Shown here piece after piece: positions 1 to 8,163 of a stretch of DNA of 64,000 nt. A program made the position numbers and the translations under genes. The notes below the pieces were generated by a model that worked only from the letters and a program-made list of their open reading frames with translations, did not search any database and was not told the origin of the DNA. The stretch's first letter is position 1. Every line of letters starts with the position of its first letter. The DNA lies in NCBI GenBank assembly GCA_003243195.1, contig QFQI01000003.1:194074-258073 (forward strand), written 5' to 3'. This DNA comes from Sphingomonas taxi (GTDB taxonomy: Bacteria > Pseudomonadota > Alphaproteobacteria > Sphingomonadales > Sphingomonadaceae).

Positions 1-54
1 TATTTCGCCGCAACAGGCACGCGGCTGGTGGAACGCGAAAAGGGAGTCGACTGA
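1..54 (+). CDS. phoU: PhoU C-terminal end (partial)
   Basis: The first 17 codons read in frame to a TGA at 52-54 and end in ...TRLVEREKGVD. The stop shares one base with the phoB start (TGATG). The tail resembles the C-terminus of alphaproteobacterial PhoU, the negative regulator of phosphate signalling that normally sits between pstB and phoB. Only the tail is inside the window, so the call rests on this short match and on the phoB neighbour. Confidence 0.6.
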   Translation, partial: YFAATGTRLVEREKGVD

Positions 55-746
55 TGGCCAAGGCCCGCATGCTGCTGGTGGAGGACGACGCCAGCCTCGC
101 CGAACTGCTAGTGTGGCATTTCACGCGCGAGCATTTCGACGTGCAGCACACGATCGACGGCGAGGAAGCGCTGCTGCTCGCCAGGGAAACCCCGCCGGAC
201 ATCGTGCTGCTCGACTGGATGGTGGAGGGCATTTCCGGCATCGAGGTGTGCCGCCGGCTGCGCCGCGCCTCCGAGACGCAGAACGTGCCGATCATCATGC
301 TCACCGCGCGCGGCGAGGAGGAGGACCGGGTGCGCGGGCTGGAAACCGGCGCGGACGATTATGTCACCAAGCCGTTTTCCCCGCGCGAGCTGGTCGCGCG
401 CGTCGGCGCGGTGCTGCGCCGGGTGCGGCCGGCGCTGGCGGGCGAGCAGCTCATCTACGCCGACCTCGAAATGGACACTGTCGGCCACAAGGTGCGCCGA
501 GGCGGCGACGTGGTGGCGCTGGGGCCGACGGAATTCCGGCTTCTCAAGCACTTCCTCGAACATCCCGGCCACGTCTTCTCGCGCGAGCGGCTGCTCGACA
601 GCGTGTGGGGGCATGACAGCGACATCGAAAGCCGGACCGTCGACGTGCACATCCGGCGTCTGCGCAAGGCGATCAACGAAGGCGGGCGCCCCGACATCAT
701 CCGCACGGTGCGGTCGGCGGGCTATGCGCTGGACACCGGACACTGA
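54..746 (+). CDS. phoB: Phosphate regulon response regulator PhoB
   Basis: This 230-residue OmpR-family regulator would control phosphate-starvation genes with the PhoR kinase. The receiver domain (about residues 5-120) has the acidic pair E10/D11/D12, phospho-acceptor D54 (LLDWMVEG), and the conserved Thr and Lys in MLTARG and TKPFSP. The winged-helix DNA-binding domain (about 130-228) contains GPTEFRLLKHFLEHPG and RTVDVHIRRLRKAI, which are characteristic of PhoB. The length equals that of Escherichia coli PhoB (229 aa). The start overlaps the preceding phoU-like stop by one base, indicating co-transcription with the pst-phoU genes to the left. Whether this is PhoB rather than another OmpR regulator follows from both similarity and position. 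Confidence 0.93.
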   Translation: MAKARMLLVEDDASLAELLVWHFTREHFDVQHTIDGEEALLLARETPPDIVLLDWMVEGISGIEVCRRLRRASETQNVPIIMLTARGEEEDRVRGLETGADDYVTKPFSPRELVARVGAVLRRVRPALAGEQLIYADLEMDTVGHKVRRGGDVVALGPTEFRLLKHFLEHPGHVFSRERLLDSVWGHDSDIESRTVDVHIRRLRKAINEGGRPDIIRTVRSAGYALDTGH

Positions 747-865
747 TCCACCCGAGTCGTTCGATGCGCCTTCGCAACGATGGACCTTTTCTGCCCGGTG
801 GGACGTTGGCCGATCCGCGTGACTGAAACGCGTTTCTGACCGAACGCACGGCAGGAGAGATAAAC

Positions 866-1345
866 ATGAAGACCATTCTTCTCGCAGCAGCGGCCGTGAT
901 CGCCTTCCCGGCGATGGCGATCGCACAAGACACTCCGCAGACCACGACCGCGCCCGACGCCACCACCGCGCCGGCGACGACGTCCGATCCGACCGCGCCG
1001 ACCGATCCGGCAGCGGCGCCGGCGACCGACGCCACCACCGCCGATCCGGGGACGACGCCGCAGGACGCTTCGACGCCGCCGCCCGCCCCCGCCACCCCGC
1101 CGGCCACGCCGGGCGGCGCGCCCGGCACGGAGACCGCGGGCGGTTACCAGCCGTCGCAGCCCGCCATCTCCGGCACGCCGCAGCCCGGCGCGACCGTCCG
1201 CTTCCAGCCCGCCCCCTCGCCCGACCAGGCGTTTCCGGCCCCGGCGCCGAAGGCGGAATATCCGGTGTGCAAGAAGGGCCAGTATGATGGCTGTTTGCAG
1301 GCCAGCGACGCCCGCAAACCGGCACGCGCGCGCCGCCGCCGCTGA
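866..1345 (+). CDS. Secreted Pro/Ala/Thr-rich protein of unknown function
   Basis: This 159-residue protein has a clear Sec signal peptide (MKTILLAAAAVIAFPAMAIA, cleavage probably before QDTPQ). A long low-complexity region rich in Ala, Pro, Thr and Asp follows (about residues 22-100), and the C-terminal part holds the only two cysteines in a PVCKKGQYDGC segment and a basic tail (ARRRR). A GGAGA ribosome binding site lies at about 853. The composition suggests a disordered periplasmic or cell-envelope protein. I recognise no family. It stands alone between phoB and the next SDR gene and has a small hairpin after its stop. Confidence 0.75.
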   Translation: MKTILLAAAAVIAFPAMAIAQDTPQTTTAPDATTAPATTSDPTAPTDPAAAPATDATTADPGTTPQDASTPPPAPATPPATPGGAPGTETAGGYQPSQPAISGTPQPGATVRFQPAPSPDQAFPAPAPKAEYPVCKKGQYDGCLQASDARKPARARRRR

Positions 1346-1360
1346 ACCGACGACACGCGG

Positions 1361-1377
1361 ACGGGCGTTGCGCCCGT
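1361..1377 (+). terminator. Hairpin after the secreted protein gene
   Basis: ACGGGCG at 1361-1367 pairs with CGCCCGT at 1371-1377 around a 3-base loop, 16 bases after the stop codon. There is no following T-run, so it may be a weak terminator or an mRNA-stabilising stem. Confidence 0.4.
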
Positions 1378-1430
1378 TCGAAGGCCGAGTATGGAGGGCG
1401 CTTCATCCACAGGGAAGGAGCGCCTTTTCC

Positions 1431-2330
1431 ATGTCCATCCGTTTCGACGATCGAGTCGCCATCGTCACCGGCGCGGGCGGCGGTCTGGGCCGCCACTATG
1501 CGCTCGAACTCGCCCGGCGCGGCGCGCGCGTGGTGGTCAACGACCTGGGCGGCGATCGCAGCGGACATGGCGCGTCGGACGCGGCGCTGTCGGTGGTCGA
1601 GGAGATCACGGCGGCCGGCGGCGTCGCGATGGCGAACGGCGCCAGCGTCACCGATCACGAACAGATGGTCGAGATGGTCGCGCGCGCGAAGGAGGCATGG
1701 GGCGGCGTCCACATCCTCATCAACAACGCCGGGGTGCTGCGCGACAAGACGTTCGCCAAGATGGACCCGGCCGATTTCGCGTTCGTGGTGCAGGTCCACC
1801 TGCTCGGCAGCGCGCATGCGACCAAGGCGTGCTGGGACACGTTCCGCGAACAGAATTACGGCCGCGTGCTGATGACCTCCTCGTCCTCGGGGCTGTTCGG
1901 CAATATCGGACAGGCCAATTACGGCGCGGCCAAGCTCGGCATCATCGGGCTGGCGCGCACGCTGCACCTCGAAGGCGCGCGCAACGGCATCCGCGTCAAC
2001 ACGATCGCCCCGACCGCCGGCACGCGCATGACCGAGGATCTGTTCCCCGCCGATGCGCTCGCCACCTTCGCCCCCGAAAAGGTCGTCCCAGCCGCGCTGT
2101 TCCTGGTGAGCGAGGATGCGCCCTCCAACCAGATTGTCGGCGCGGGCGCAGGGGTGGTGCAGGCGTGCCATATCGCGCTGACGCCGGGCGTGGCGCTGCG
2201 CGGCGACGACCTGTCGCCCGAGGGGGTGGCGCGCCACTGGGAGGCGATCACCGATCGCACCGGCGAGATCGTGCCGGGCACGGGCGTGGAACAGGCGATG
2301 CTGATCGGCAGGACGCTGGCGGGCGGGTGA
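1431..2330 (+). CDS. SDR family oxidoreductase (HSD17B4/MFE-2-like)
   Basis: This 299-residue short-chain dehydrogenase starts with a Rossmann glycine motif TGAGGGLG (about residues 13-20), followed by VVVNDLGGDRSG, the extended loop typical of peroxisomal multifunctional enzyme type 2-like 3-hydroxyacyl-CoA dehydrogenases. The NNAG motif and the Ser-Tyr-Lys triad (SSSGLFGNIGQANYGAAKLG) are present. The reaction is probably NAD-dependent oxidation of a 3-hydroxyacyl-CoA or a related alcohol. I chose the ATG at 1431 because an AGGGAAGGAG ribosome binding site ends 10 bases before it and the Rossmann fold begins directly after. It appears monocistronic. The substrate cannot be inferred from context. 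Confidence 0.88.
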   Translation: MSIRFDDRVAIVTGAGGGLGRHYALELARRGARVVVNDLGGDRSGHGASDAALSVVEEITAAGGVAMANGASVTDHEQMVEMVARAKEAWGGVHILINNAGVLRDKTFAKMDPADFAFVVQVHLLGSAHATKACWDTFREQNYGRVLMTSSSSGLFGNIGQANYGAAKLGIIGLARTLHLEGARNGIRVNTIAPTAGTRMTEDLFPADALATFAPEKVVPAALFLVSEDAPSNQIVGAGAGVVQACHIALTPGVALRGDDLSPEGVARHWEAITDRTGEIVPGTGVEQAMLIGRTLAGG

Positions 2331-2375
2331 CCGCCGCGACGCCGGCTGCCGGCCGCCGGCCGTCGCGCGCTGCGG

Positions 2376-2720
2376 CTATTCCTCCACCAGCTTCATCAGG
2401 CGGCGTTCGACGGGCGCCAGCACCGGGCCGAGTTCCTGGCCGCGCCGGATCACCTGCCCCGCCTCGCCGACCAGCGCCCACATGCCCTGCCGGTGGCGCA
2501 GCGCGGGCCGCTTCTCGATGCGGAATTCCGGGCGTTCGGCGGTGCGGCGGAAGGCGGAGAAGATCGCCGCCTCGCGCCCCAGATCAATCGCATAGTCGCG
2601 CCAATGCCCCGCCGACACCATGCGACCGTACAGGTCGAGGATGCGGCCGAGCTCGTGCCGGTCGAAGCCGACCTGGCCCGGCCCGCGACCACTGGCGGGA
2701 AAGGGCGTGACGACACCCAT
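2376..2720 (-). CDS. DUF2794 domain-containing protein
   Basis: This 114-residue protein matches the alphaproteobacterial DUF2794 family, recognisable by the segments FDRHELGRILDLYGRMV, WRDYAIDL, FSAFRRTAERPEFRIEKRP and the C-terminal GQELGPVLAPVERRL. No biochemical function is established for the family. Its ATG shares one base with the TGA of the serine acetyltransferase gene upstream (TGATG at 2718-2722), so the two are probably translated from one message. Confidence 0.85.
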   Translation of the reverse strand: MGVVTPFPASGRGPGQVGFDRHELGRILDLYGRMVSAGHWRDYAIDLGREAAIFSAFRRTAERPEFRIEKRPALRHRQGMWALVGEAGQVIRRGQELGPVLAPVERRLMKLVEE

Positions 2721-3427
2721 CAGGCGCGGTCGCGCTCCCGATCGTCGTCGCGCGGCTCATGGACGCCGCGCTGTTCCTCCACCAGCGCGTCGAGCCGCTT
2801 CTTCATCGCCTCCAGCTCGCAGCGCAGGATCTCCACCTTCTGCGTCGCCGGATCGAACAGGTCGCGACACGGCGTGCCGTACGGGACGAAGCGCGGTTCG
2901 GGCGCGGCGCCGCCGTCCACGACGGTCGGGCGCGCCGGGATGCCGACCATCACCGCGCCCGCCGGCACGTCACGCGTCACCACCGCATTCGCGCCGACGC
3001 GCGCGCGGGTACCAACGGTGATCGGTCCCAGCACCTGCGCGCCCGAACCGATGATCGCGCCATCGGCGATCGTCGGATGGCGCTTCCCCGCCACGCCATT
3101 GTCCGGGCTGGTCCCGCCCAGCGTGACGCATTGGTAGATGGTCACGTCGTCGCCGATCTGCGCGGTTTCGCCGATCACCACGAAGCCGTGGTCGATGAAG
3201 AAATTGCGTCCGATCGTCGCGCCGGGATGGATGTCGATCGCGGTCAGCATCCGCGACACATGGTTCACGATCCGCGCCGGCAGGTACAGTTTCGCGCGGT
3301 ACAGGCGGTGCGCCACCCGGTGCCACGCCAGCGCCCACACGCCGGGATAGGTCAGCACCTCCCAGCGCGAATGCGGCGCCGGATCGCGCGCGCGGATCGA
3401 ATCAAGGTAATCGGTCAGTCGCGACAT
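2720..3427 (-). CDS. cysE: Serine O-acetyltransferase (CysE/EpsC type)
   Basis: The enzyme transfers acetyl from acetyl-CoA to L-serine, giving O-acetylserine for cysteine synthesis. The 235-residue protein has a short N-terminal helical part (MSRLTDYLDSIRARDP, then YPGVWALAWHRVAHRLY) and a left-handed beta-helix with hexapeptide repeats. The catalytic signatures DIHPGA, FIDHG and VTLGGT are all visible, followed by KRHPTI and GANAVV. A C-terminal extension (FDPATQKVEILRCELEAMKKRLD) is probably a coiled coil, as in EpsC-type proteins. The open frame runs further upstream, but MSRLTDYL at 3427 is the family start. The divergent neighbour is a TauE/SafE permease, which fits sulfur metabolism. 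Confidence 0.9.
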   Translation of the reverse strand: MSRLTDYLDSIRARDPAPHSRWEVLTYPGVWALAWHRVAHRLYRAKLYLPARIVNHVSRMLTAIDIHPGATIGRNFFIDHGFVVIGETAQIGDDVTIYQCVTLGGTSPDNGVAGKRHPTIADGAIIGSGAQVLGPITVGTRARVGANAVVTRDVPAGAVMVGIPARPTVVDGGAAPEPRFVPYGTPCRDLFDPATQKVEILRCELEAMKKRLDALVEEQRGVHEPRDDDRERDRA

Positions 3428-3599
3428 CCGCTTCCCCCAGGACCGGCTTCGCCGGCGGCTTGATCGCGAAGATAGAGCGTCCCGGCGCCGGTTTCCATAA
3501 GCAGCGCTATCTTGTCCGAAACCGGATTTTCCTACCTTCGTTGTCGGGTATGCCCGATGACGGGACGATCGCGGCGCACCCGGCCGCGCGGGGGACTTC

Positions 3600-4370
3600 A
3601 TGCAGGCGCTTTCCGAACTCGATTTCACCGCCTTGTGGCCGTTCATCGCGGTCGGCTTCGGCGCGCAGCTGGTGGACGGCGCGCTGGGCATGGCGTTCGG
3701 GGTGATCTGCAACACCTTGCTGGTGGCGGTGATCGGCTTGCCGCCGGCGCGCGCATCCGCCAACGTCCATATCGTCGAAACCTTCACCACCGCGATTTCC
3801 GGGATCAGCCATGCGATCACCGGCAATATCGACAAGCGGCTGTTCCTGCGGCTGCTGCTGCCCGGCGTGATCGGCGGCGTCAGCGGCGCCTATCTGCTCA
3901 CCAACATCGACGGCAACACGATCAAGCCGTTCGTGCTGGCGTATCTGGTCGCGATCGGCCTGTACCTGCTGGTACGCGGGCTGCTCTTCCCGCCGCGAGT
4001 GAGCAAGCCCAAGGTGGTGGAACCACTGGGCCTGATCGGCGGCTTCATGGATGCGGCGGGCGGCGGCGGCTGGGGGCCGATCGTCACCTCCAACCTGCTG
4101 GTGCAGGGGGTGGAGCCGCGCAAGGTGGTCGGCACCGTCAGCGCGGTGGAGTTCTTCCTGACCGCCACGGTCTCCGCCACATTCCTGTACCATCTGGGGC
4201 TGAAGGACTTCGCGACCGCGACGGTCGGGCTGCTGATCGGTGGCGTCGTCGCCGCGCCGCTGGGGGCGTTCTTCGCCAAGCGCATCCCGATGAAGGTGAT
4301 GCTGGTGCTGGTCGGCACGGTCCTGACGATCACCAGCACCTATGGCTTCATCCGCGCAGTGCTGATGTAG
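3600..4370 (+). CDS. Sulfite exporter TauE/SafE (TSUP) family permease
   Basis: This 256-residue integral membrane protein has about eight hydrophobic segments in two repeats. Each repeat begins with a glycine-rich motif: VGFGAQLVDGALGMAFG near the N-terminus and GGFMDAAGGGGWGPIVTSNL near residue 140. These are the diagnostic halves of the TSUP family, which moves sulfite, sulfoacetate or other sulfur oxyanions. It is divergent from the serine acetyltransferase gene with about 170 bp between, which supports a sulfur role without proving a substrate. Confidence 0.88.
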   Translation: MQALSELDFTALWPFIAVGFGAQLVDGALGMAFGVICNTLLVAVIGLPPARASANVHIVETFTTAISGISHAITGNIDKRLFLRLLLPGVIGGVSGAYLLTNIDGNTIKPFVLAYLVAIGLYLLVRGLLFPPRVSKPKVVEPLGLIGGFMDAAGGGGWGPIVTSNLLVQGVEPRKVVGTVSAVEFFLTATVSATFLYHLGLKDFATATVGLLIGGVVAAPLGAFFAKRIPMKVMLVLVGTVLTITSTYGFIRAVLM

Positions 4371-4406
4371 CATCGGCGAGGGGAGCGGTTCGCGCGCTCT
4401 CCCATA

Positions 4407-4437
4407 CCCGTCACCACGGCCCGCGCCGGGTGACGGG
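4407..4437. terminator. Hairpin between convergent genes
   Basis: CCCGTCACC at 4407-4415 pairs perfectly with GGTGACGGG at 4429-4437. It lies between the convergent TSUP and ahpD stops. It has no T-run, so termination is inferred from position. Confidence 0.5.
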
Positions 4438-4448
4438 CGATGGACGCC

Positions 4449-4970
4449 TCAGGCGCTGACCGCGTGCACGGTCGCAACCGCCTTCATCACCGATGCGATG
4501 CGCACCGACGACTGGATCACCTCGGCGGTGACACCGGCCTTCTTCAGGATCTGCTCGTGGCTGTCGATGCACATGCCGCAGCCGTTCATCGCGCTGACCG
4601 CCAGGCTGAACAGTTCGAAATCCACCTTGTCGATGCCCGGCGCGCCGATCACGTTCATGCGCAGCTTGGCCGGCATGCGGCTGTATTCGTCGTTCCCGGC
4701 CAGGTGGGTGAAGCGATAATAGACGTTGTTCATCGCCATCACCGCCGCCGCCGCGCGCGCCGCATTGGCCGCCTCCGGCGTCAGCTTGCCATCGACCTCG
4801 GCCTCGGTCGCCTCCACCAGCGGCTTGTGGCCGGAACCGTGCGCGCAGGCGAGCAGCAGGCCGTATTTGCGCTGGTCGTTCAGCACCGTCTCGTTCAGCA
4901 GCGAGCCGACGTTGAGGCGGATGTCCTTGGCATAATCGGGCAACGTGCCCGCGAATTCCTTGAGCGCCAT
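4449..4970 (-). CDS. ahpD: Alkyl hydroperoxide reductase AhpD-like (CMD family)
   Basis: This 173-residue carboxymuconolactone-decarboxylase-fold protein carries the AhpD redox centre C131-G-M-C134 with the proton-relay His138 (CGMCIDSH). With this start, spacing and numbering match Mycobacterium tuberculosis AhpD (C130/C133/H137). It probably acts as the thiol reductant for the AhpC peroxiredoxin encoded just upstream, or as a low-activity peroxidase. An alternative ATG lies 18 bases upstream at 4988; the shorter start fits the family length. A strong hairpin (5106-5135) separates it from ahpC, suggesting differential expression within one operon. Confidence 0.88.
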   Translation of the reverse strand: MALKEFAGTLPDYAKDIRLNVGSLLNETVLNDQRKYGLLLACAHGSGHKPLVEATEAEVDGKLTPEAANAARAAAAVMAMNNVYYRFTHLAGNDEYSRMPAKLRMNVIGAPGIDKVDFELFSLAVSAMNGCGMCIDSHEQILKKAGVTAEVIQSSVRIASVMKAVATVHAVSA

Positions 4971-5105
4971 AGTCTGTCTTTCGGACATGCGTCACCGGCG
5001 CCCGAGGCCATCGCCGGGGCGAGCGCGACGAAGCGGTCCGACGCGACACGCGCGGACCGCCGCGCCGCACCCGCCATGGCGGCCGGGCGACCTGGTGACG
5101 ACGAT

Positions 5106-5135
5106 GGGGATGGGGCGGGACCGATGCCCCACCCC
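5106..5135 (-). promoter_or_regulatory. Intercistronic hairpin between ahpC and ahpD
   Basis: GGGG-A-TGGGGC (5106-5116) pairs with GCCCCACCCC (5126-5135), a 10-bp stem with one bulge, starting 7 bases beyond the ahpC stop. It may be an attenuator or mRNA 3'-end stabiliser that makes ahpC more abundant than ahpD. It has no U-tract on the minus strand. Confidence 0.45.
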
Positions 5136-5142
5136 GGAGGGA

Positions 5143-5688
5143 TCAGGCCGCGACCTGAAGGACGTCGTCGCCCTTGTTCCAGTTGCACGGGCACAGCTCG
5201 TCGGTCTGCAGCGCGTCGAGCACGCGCAGCGTCTCCGCCGGGTTGCGGCCGACGTTCAGGCCGTTGACCTGCACCGCCTGGATGATGTTGTCCGGGTCGA
5301 CGATGAAGGTCGCGCGGAACGCGACATGCTCGTTGCGGTCGACGATGCCCAGCGCGTCGGCAAGCTTGCGGCCGTTGTCCGCCAGCCACGGGAAGTCCGC
5401 CGCCGCCAGATCCGGGTCCGACTTGCGCCACGCCAGATGGACATGCGCAGTGTCGGTGGAGGCGCCGATCAGCACCGCGTCGCGGTCCTCGAAATCGCCC
5501 TTGATCTGGCTGTAGCCGACGATCTCGGTCGGGCAGACGAAGGTGAAATCCTTCGGCCAGTAGAACAGCACCTTCCACTTGCCGGGATAGGCGGTGGTCA
5601 GGTCCAGCGTCTCGCCCGCGGGCAGAGCAGAAACGCCCTGCTGGACGGGGATGGTCAGCGCCGGAAAGGTATCGCCGATGGTCAGCAT
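5143..5688 (-). CDS. ahpC: Peroxiredoxin AhpC
   Basis: This 181-residue AhpC/Prx-family peroxidase reduces H2O2 and alkyl hydroperoxides. The peroxidatic Cys52 sits in FTFVCPTEI. A C-terminal CPCNW (C166/C168) provides candidate resolving cysteines, as in the AhpE/AhpC1 class that works with AhpD rather than AhpF. The start ATG at 5688 has a GAGGAG ribosome binding site a few bases upstream. The gene is divergent from oxyR with a 150-bp shared promoter region and is followed by ahpD, the classic OxyR-controlled arrangement in actinobacteria and alphaproteobacteria. Confidence 0.93.
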   Translation of the reverse strand: MLTIGDTFPALTIPVQQGVSALPAGETLDLTTAYPGKWKVLFYWPKDFTFVCPTEIVGYSQIKGDFEDRDAVLIGASTDTAHVHLAWRKSDPDLAAADFPWLADNGRKLADALGIVDRNEHVAFRATFIVDPDNIIQAVQVNGLNVGRNPAETLRVLDALQTDELCPCNWNKGDDVLQVAA

Positions 5689-5782
5689 GGTGGGCTCCTC
5701 GATAAAGAAAACGGAGTTCCAGCCATCCTCTCGCTCACGGTCGGCGTTCTCGCCGCTCTCGTTACCCGACGACATAGAGGCT

Positions 5783-5800
5783 TTTGCATGATCGAGCAAA
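5783..5800. promoter_or_regulatory. Candidate OxyR binding site in the ahpC-oxyR divergent promoter
   Basis: TTTGC at 5783-5787 and GCAAA at 5796-5800 form an inverted repeat with an 8-base spacer, a LysR-type T-N11-A-like dyad. It lies between ahpC and oxyR, 39 bases before the oxyR start. The canonical ATAG-N7-CTAT spacing of E. coli OxyR is not present, so this is a positional inference. Confidence 0.4.
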
Positions 5801-5838
5801 TCGTCTATTCCATCACCGTTGATCGAGAGAGACGATGA

Positions 5839-6741
5839 ATGGCCGCGACCTACCTGCCGACGCTGAAGCAATTGCAATATCTGGTCGCGCTGAAGGACCA
5901 TGGTCACTTCGGGCGCGCGGCGGAGGCGTGTTTCGTGACGCAATCCACGCTGTCGGCGGGGTTGCGCGAACTGGAGACGCTGATCGGCGTGACGCTGGTC
6001 GAGCGCACGCGCCGCGTGGTGCGCTTCACCCCGCTGGGCGAGCAGATCGCCACCAAGGCCCGCGTGGTGCTGCGCGAGGCGGAGGAACTGGGCGACATGG
6101 CGCGCGCCGCCGGCCGCCCGCTGTCGGGCGAGATGCGGATGAGCGTGATCCCGACGATCGCGCCGTTCCTGCTGCCGCGAATCCTGCCGCGGCTGCGCCG
6201 CGACTATCCCGAGCTGAAGCTGTTCCTGCGCGAGGAGCCGAGCGGCCCGGCGTGCGAATCGCTGCACAACGGCCGCACCGACTGCGTGCTGCTCGCCCTG
6301 CCCTATGCGTGTGGCGAGGTGACGGTGCTGAAGCTGTTCGACGACCATCTGTTCCTGGCGTTCCCGCGCGGCGAGATGCCCGCCTCCGCCGCCGCGGTCC
6401 AGCCCGCCGATATCGACGAGACGCGGCTGTTGCTGCTGGAGGACGGGCATTGCCTGAAGGACCATGCGCTGGCGGCGTGCAACCGCGCCGAACTGCGCGC
6501 GGAGGCGGCGATGCTGGGCACGTCGCTGCACACGATGGTGCAGATGGTCGACAATGGCCTGGGCGTCACCATGCTGCCCAAGATCGCGCTGGACGCCGGG
6601 ATCCTCGACCATACCGATGTCGTCGCGCGGCCGCTCGACGCCGCCGCCCCGGTGCGGACGCTGGCGCTGGTGTGGCGCCGCGCCTCGCCGCGCGAACGCG
6701 ACTTCCAGTTGCTGGGGGAGGTGCTGAGGGCAGCGGGGTGA
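5839..6741 (+). CDS. oxyR: Hydrogen peroxide-responsive regulator OxyR (LysR family)
   Basis: This 300-residue LysR-type regulator has an N-terminal winged helix (about residues 6-65: LKQLQYLVALKDHGHFGRAA, TQSTLSAGLRELE) and a substrate-binding-like effector domain. The two redox-active cysteines, C205 and C214, lie in EDGHCLKDHALAAC with the same 9-residue spacing as C199/C208 of E. coli OxyR. It therefore senses peroxide by disulfide formation. It faces ahpC-ahpD, its expected targets. A GAGAGAGACG ribosome binding site precedes the ATG. Confidence 0.95.
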   Translation: MAATYLPTLKQLQYLVALKDHGHFGRAAEACFVTQSTLSAGLRELETLIGVTLVERTRRVVRFTPLGEQIATKARVVLREAEELGDMARAAGRPLSGEMRMSVIPTIAPFLLPRILPRLRRDYPELKLFLREEPSGPACESLHNGRTDCVLLALPYACGEVTVLKLFDDHLFLAFPRGEMPASAAAVQPADIDETRLLLLEDGHCLKDHALAACNRAELRAEAAMLGTSLHTMVQMVDNGLGVTMLPKIALDAGILDHTDVVARPLDAAAPVRTLALVWRRASPRERDFQLLGEVLRAAG

Positions 6742-6781
6742 GAGCCTCGACCCTCGCGCTTCGCCGGTTCCCGGACAGCCT

Positions 6782-7213
6782 CTAGCGCCAGCGCGCCGCC
6801 GCCGCATCGTCGGTGGCGCGGGCCTCCACCCAGCGCGCCGCGCCGTCCACCGTCTCGCGCTTCCAGAACGGCGCATCGGTCTTCAGCCGGTCGATGAGAT
6901 AGGCGCATGCCTCCAGCGCCGCCGCGCGATGCGGCGCGCAGGTGCCGACGAACACGATCCGCTCGCCCGGCGTCATCGGCCCGACGCGGTGCACCACGCT
7001 GGCCGCCGTCAGCGACCAGCGCGCCACCGCCTCCTCCGCCAGCCGCGTCAGCGCCGCCTCGGTCGCGCCGGGATAATGTTCCAGCTCCAGCACCGCCACG
7101 CCTTCGTCGGCCCGCACCAGCCCGGTGAAGGTCGCCACCGCCCCGCCCCGCTCCAGCGCGGCGAGCTCCGCGCCCGCGTCGATCGGCTCGCGCCCGACAT
7201 GGACGCGAATCAT
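6782..7213 (-). CDS. moaE: Molybdopterin synthase catalytic subunit MoaE
   Basis: MoaE forms the catalytic half of molybdopterin synthase, converting precursor Z (cPMP) to molybdopterin using the MoaD thiocarboxylate. The 143-residue protein contains FTGLVR, LELEHYPG, HRVGPMTPGE and APHRAAALEAC. The catalytic-lysine segment LKTDAPFWKRE is near the C-terminus, and a WVEA segment follows. It overlaps moaD by 4 bases (ATGA), so the subunits are co-translated. Length is normal for the family. Confidence 0.95.
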   Translation of the reverse strand: MIRVHVGREPIDAGAELAALERGGAVATFTGLVRADEGVAVLELEHYPGATEAALTRLAEEAVARWSLTAASVVHRVGPMTPGERIVFVGTCAPHRAAALEACAYLIDRLKTDAPFWKRETVDGAARWVEARATDDAAAARWR

Positions 7214-7461
7214 CCGCCGGTCACCGGCGGGAAGATCGCCACCTCGCGCGCGCGCGCCACCGCCGCGTCGAGCGGCACGAACACCTGATCCACCGCCGCG
7301 CGCAGCTTCGCGCGATCGGCGAAGGCGGCGGCGTGCCCGTCGCTGCGCCCGGCGAGCCAGTCGATCAGCCCGGCGACGCTGTCGACCCCGGGGGGCGGCA
7401 CCAGTTCCTCCTCGGCGACGCCGATCCGTTCGCGGACCCAGGCGAAATACACGATCCGCAC
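7210..7461 (-). CDS. moaD: Molybdopterin synthase sulfur carrier subunit MoaD
   Basis: This is an 83-residue ubiquitin-fold sulfur carrier. It has the N-terminal beta strand VYFAWVRERIG, an acidic/hydrophobic core and the essential C-terminal Gly-Gly (FPPVTGG) that is adenylated and thiocarboxylated by MoeB. The start codon is GTG at 7461, 6 bases from the pgsA stop at 7468. The order pgsA-moaD-moaE is common in sphingomonads. Confidence 0.94.
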   Translation of the reverse strand: MRIVYFAWVRERIGVAEEELVPPPGVDSVAGLIDWLAGRSDGHAAAFADRAKLRAAVDQVFVPLDAAVARAREVAIFPPVTGG

Positions 7462-7467
7462 CGTCGC

Positions 7468-8034
7468 TCAGTCCATGTGCCGCAGGCCGACGCGCAGATA
7501 GTCCCAGCCCGTCACCATCGTCAGCGCCGCCGCGCCCCACAGGCTGGCCAGCCCGGCGACCTTGATCCATGCCTCGCCGGGGAGCGCGCCCGCCAGGATC
7601 AGTGCGCCCAGCGACACCAGTTGCAGCGTCGTCTTCCACTTGGCCAGCCGCGACACCGGCAGCGACACCTGAAGTCCGGCCAGGAACTCGCGCAGCCCGC
7701 TCACCGCGATCTCGCGCAGCAGGATCACCAGCGCGGCGATGATATGGACGCCGGTGATCGCCGCCACGTCGTCATGCCGCGTGCCGACCAGCATCAGGAT
7801 CACGGCGGCGACCATGATCTTGTCCGCGATCGGATCCAGGAACACGCCCAGCCGCGACACCGCGCCCTGTGCGCGCGCCAGATAGCCGTCGAAATAATCG
7901 GTGATGCCCATCAGGCAGTAGAGCGCGAAGGCGATGCCGAACCCGGCACGCCAGCTTGGCCACCACAGGAAGGCGACCAGCAGCGGCACCGCGACGATGC
8001 GCGACAGCGTGAGGAGGTTGGGCAGCGACAGCAT
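7468..8034 (-). CDS. pgsA: CDP-diacylglycerol-glycerol-3-phosphate 3-phosphatidyltransferase
   Basis: This enzyme makes phosphatidylglycerophosphate, committing CDP-diacylglycerol to phosphatidylglycerol and cardiolipin. The 188-residue membrane protein has the CDP-alcohol phosphotransferase motif D-G-x2-A-R-x8-G-x3-D-x3-D, seen as DYFDGYLAR...GVFLDPIADK (about residues 46-70), and several transmembrane segments. The start MLSLPNLLTLSRI is standard for PgsA. It is transcribed with moaD and moaE. Confidence 0.94.
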   Translation of the reverse strand: MLSLPNLLTLSRIVAVPLLVAFLWWPSWRAGFGIAFALYCLMGITDYFDGYLARAQGAVSRLGVFLDPIADKIMVAAVILMLVGTRHDDVAAITGVHIIAALVILLREIAVSGLREFLAGLQVSLPVSRLAKWKTTLQLVSLGALILAGALPGEAWIKVAGLASLWGAAALTMVTGWDYLRVGLRHMD

Positions 8035-8163
8035 CGCGCGCCGACGTGGACCCGCCGCGCGGGACACGCAACCCTGTACGCCACGAAAATCGCCGTTGGA
8101 TCGCGCCGCGCCAGCCGCTATGCACGGGCGAAGTGCAACAATCCGGGGGCCCGGACCCGCGTC

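Noticed and set aside
5774..5807. ATAG...CTAT as a canonical OxyR tetramer site
   Set aside because: The spacing (26 bases between elements) does not match the ATAG-N7-CTAT pattern; only the TTTGC/GCAAA dyad was kept.
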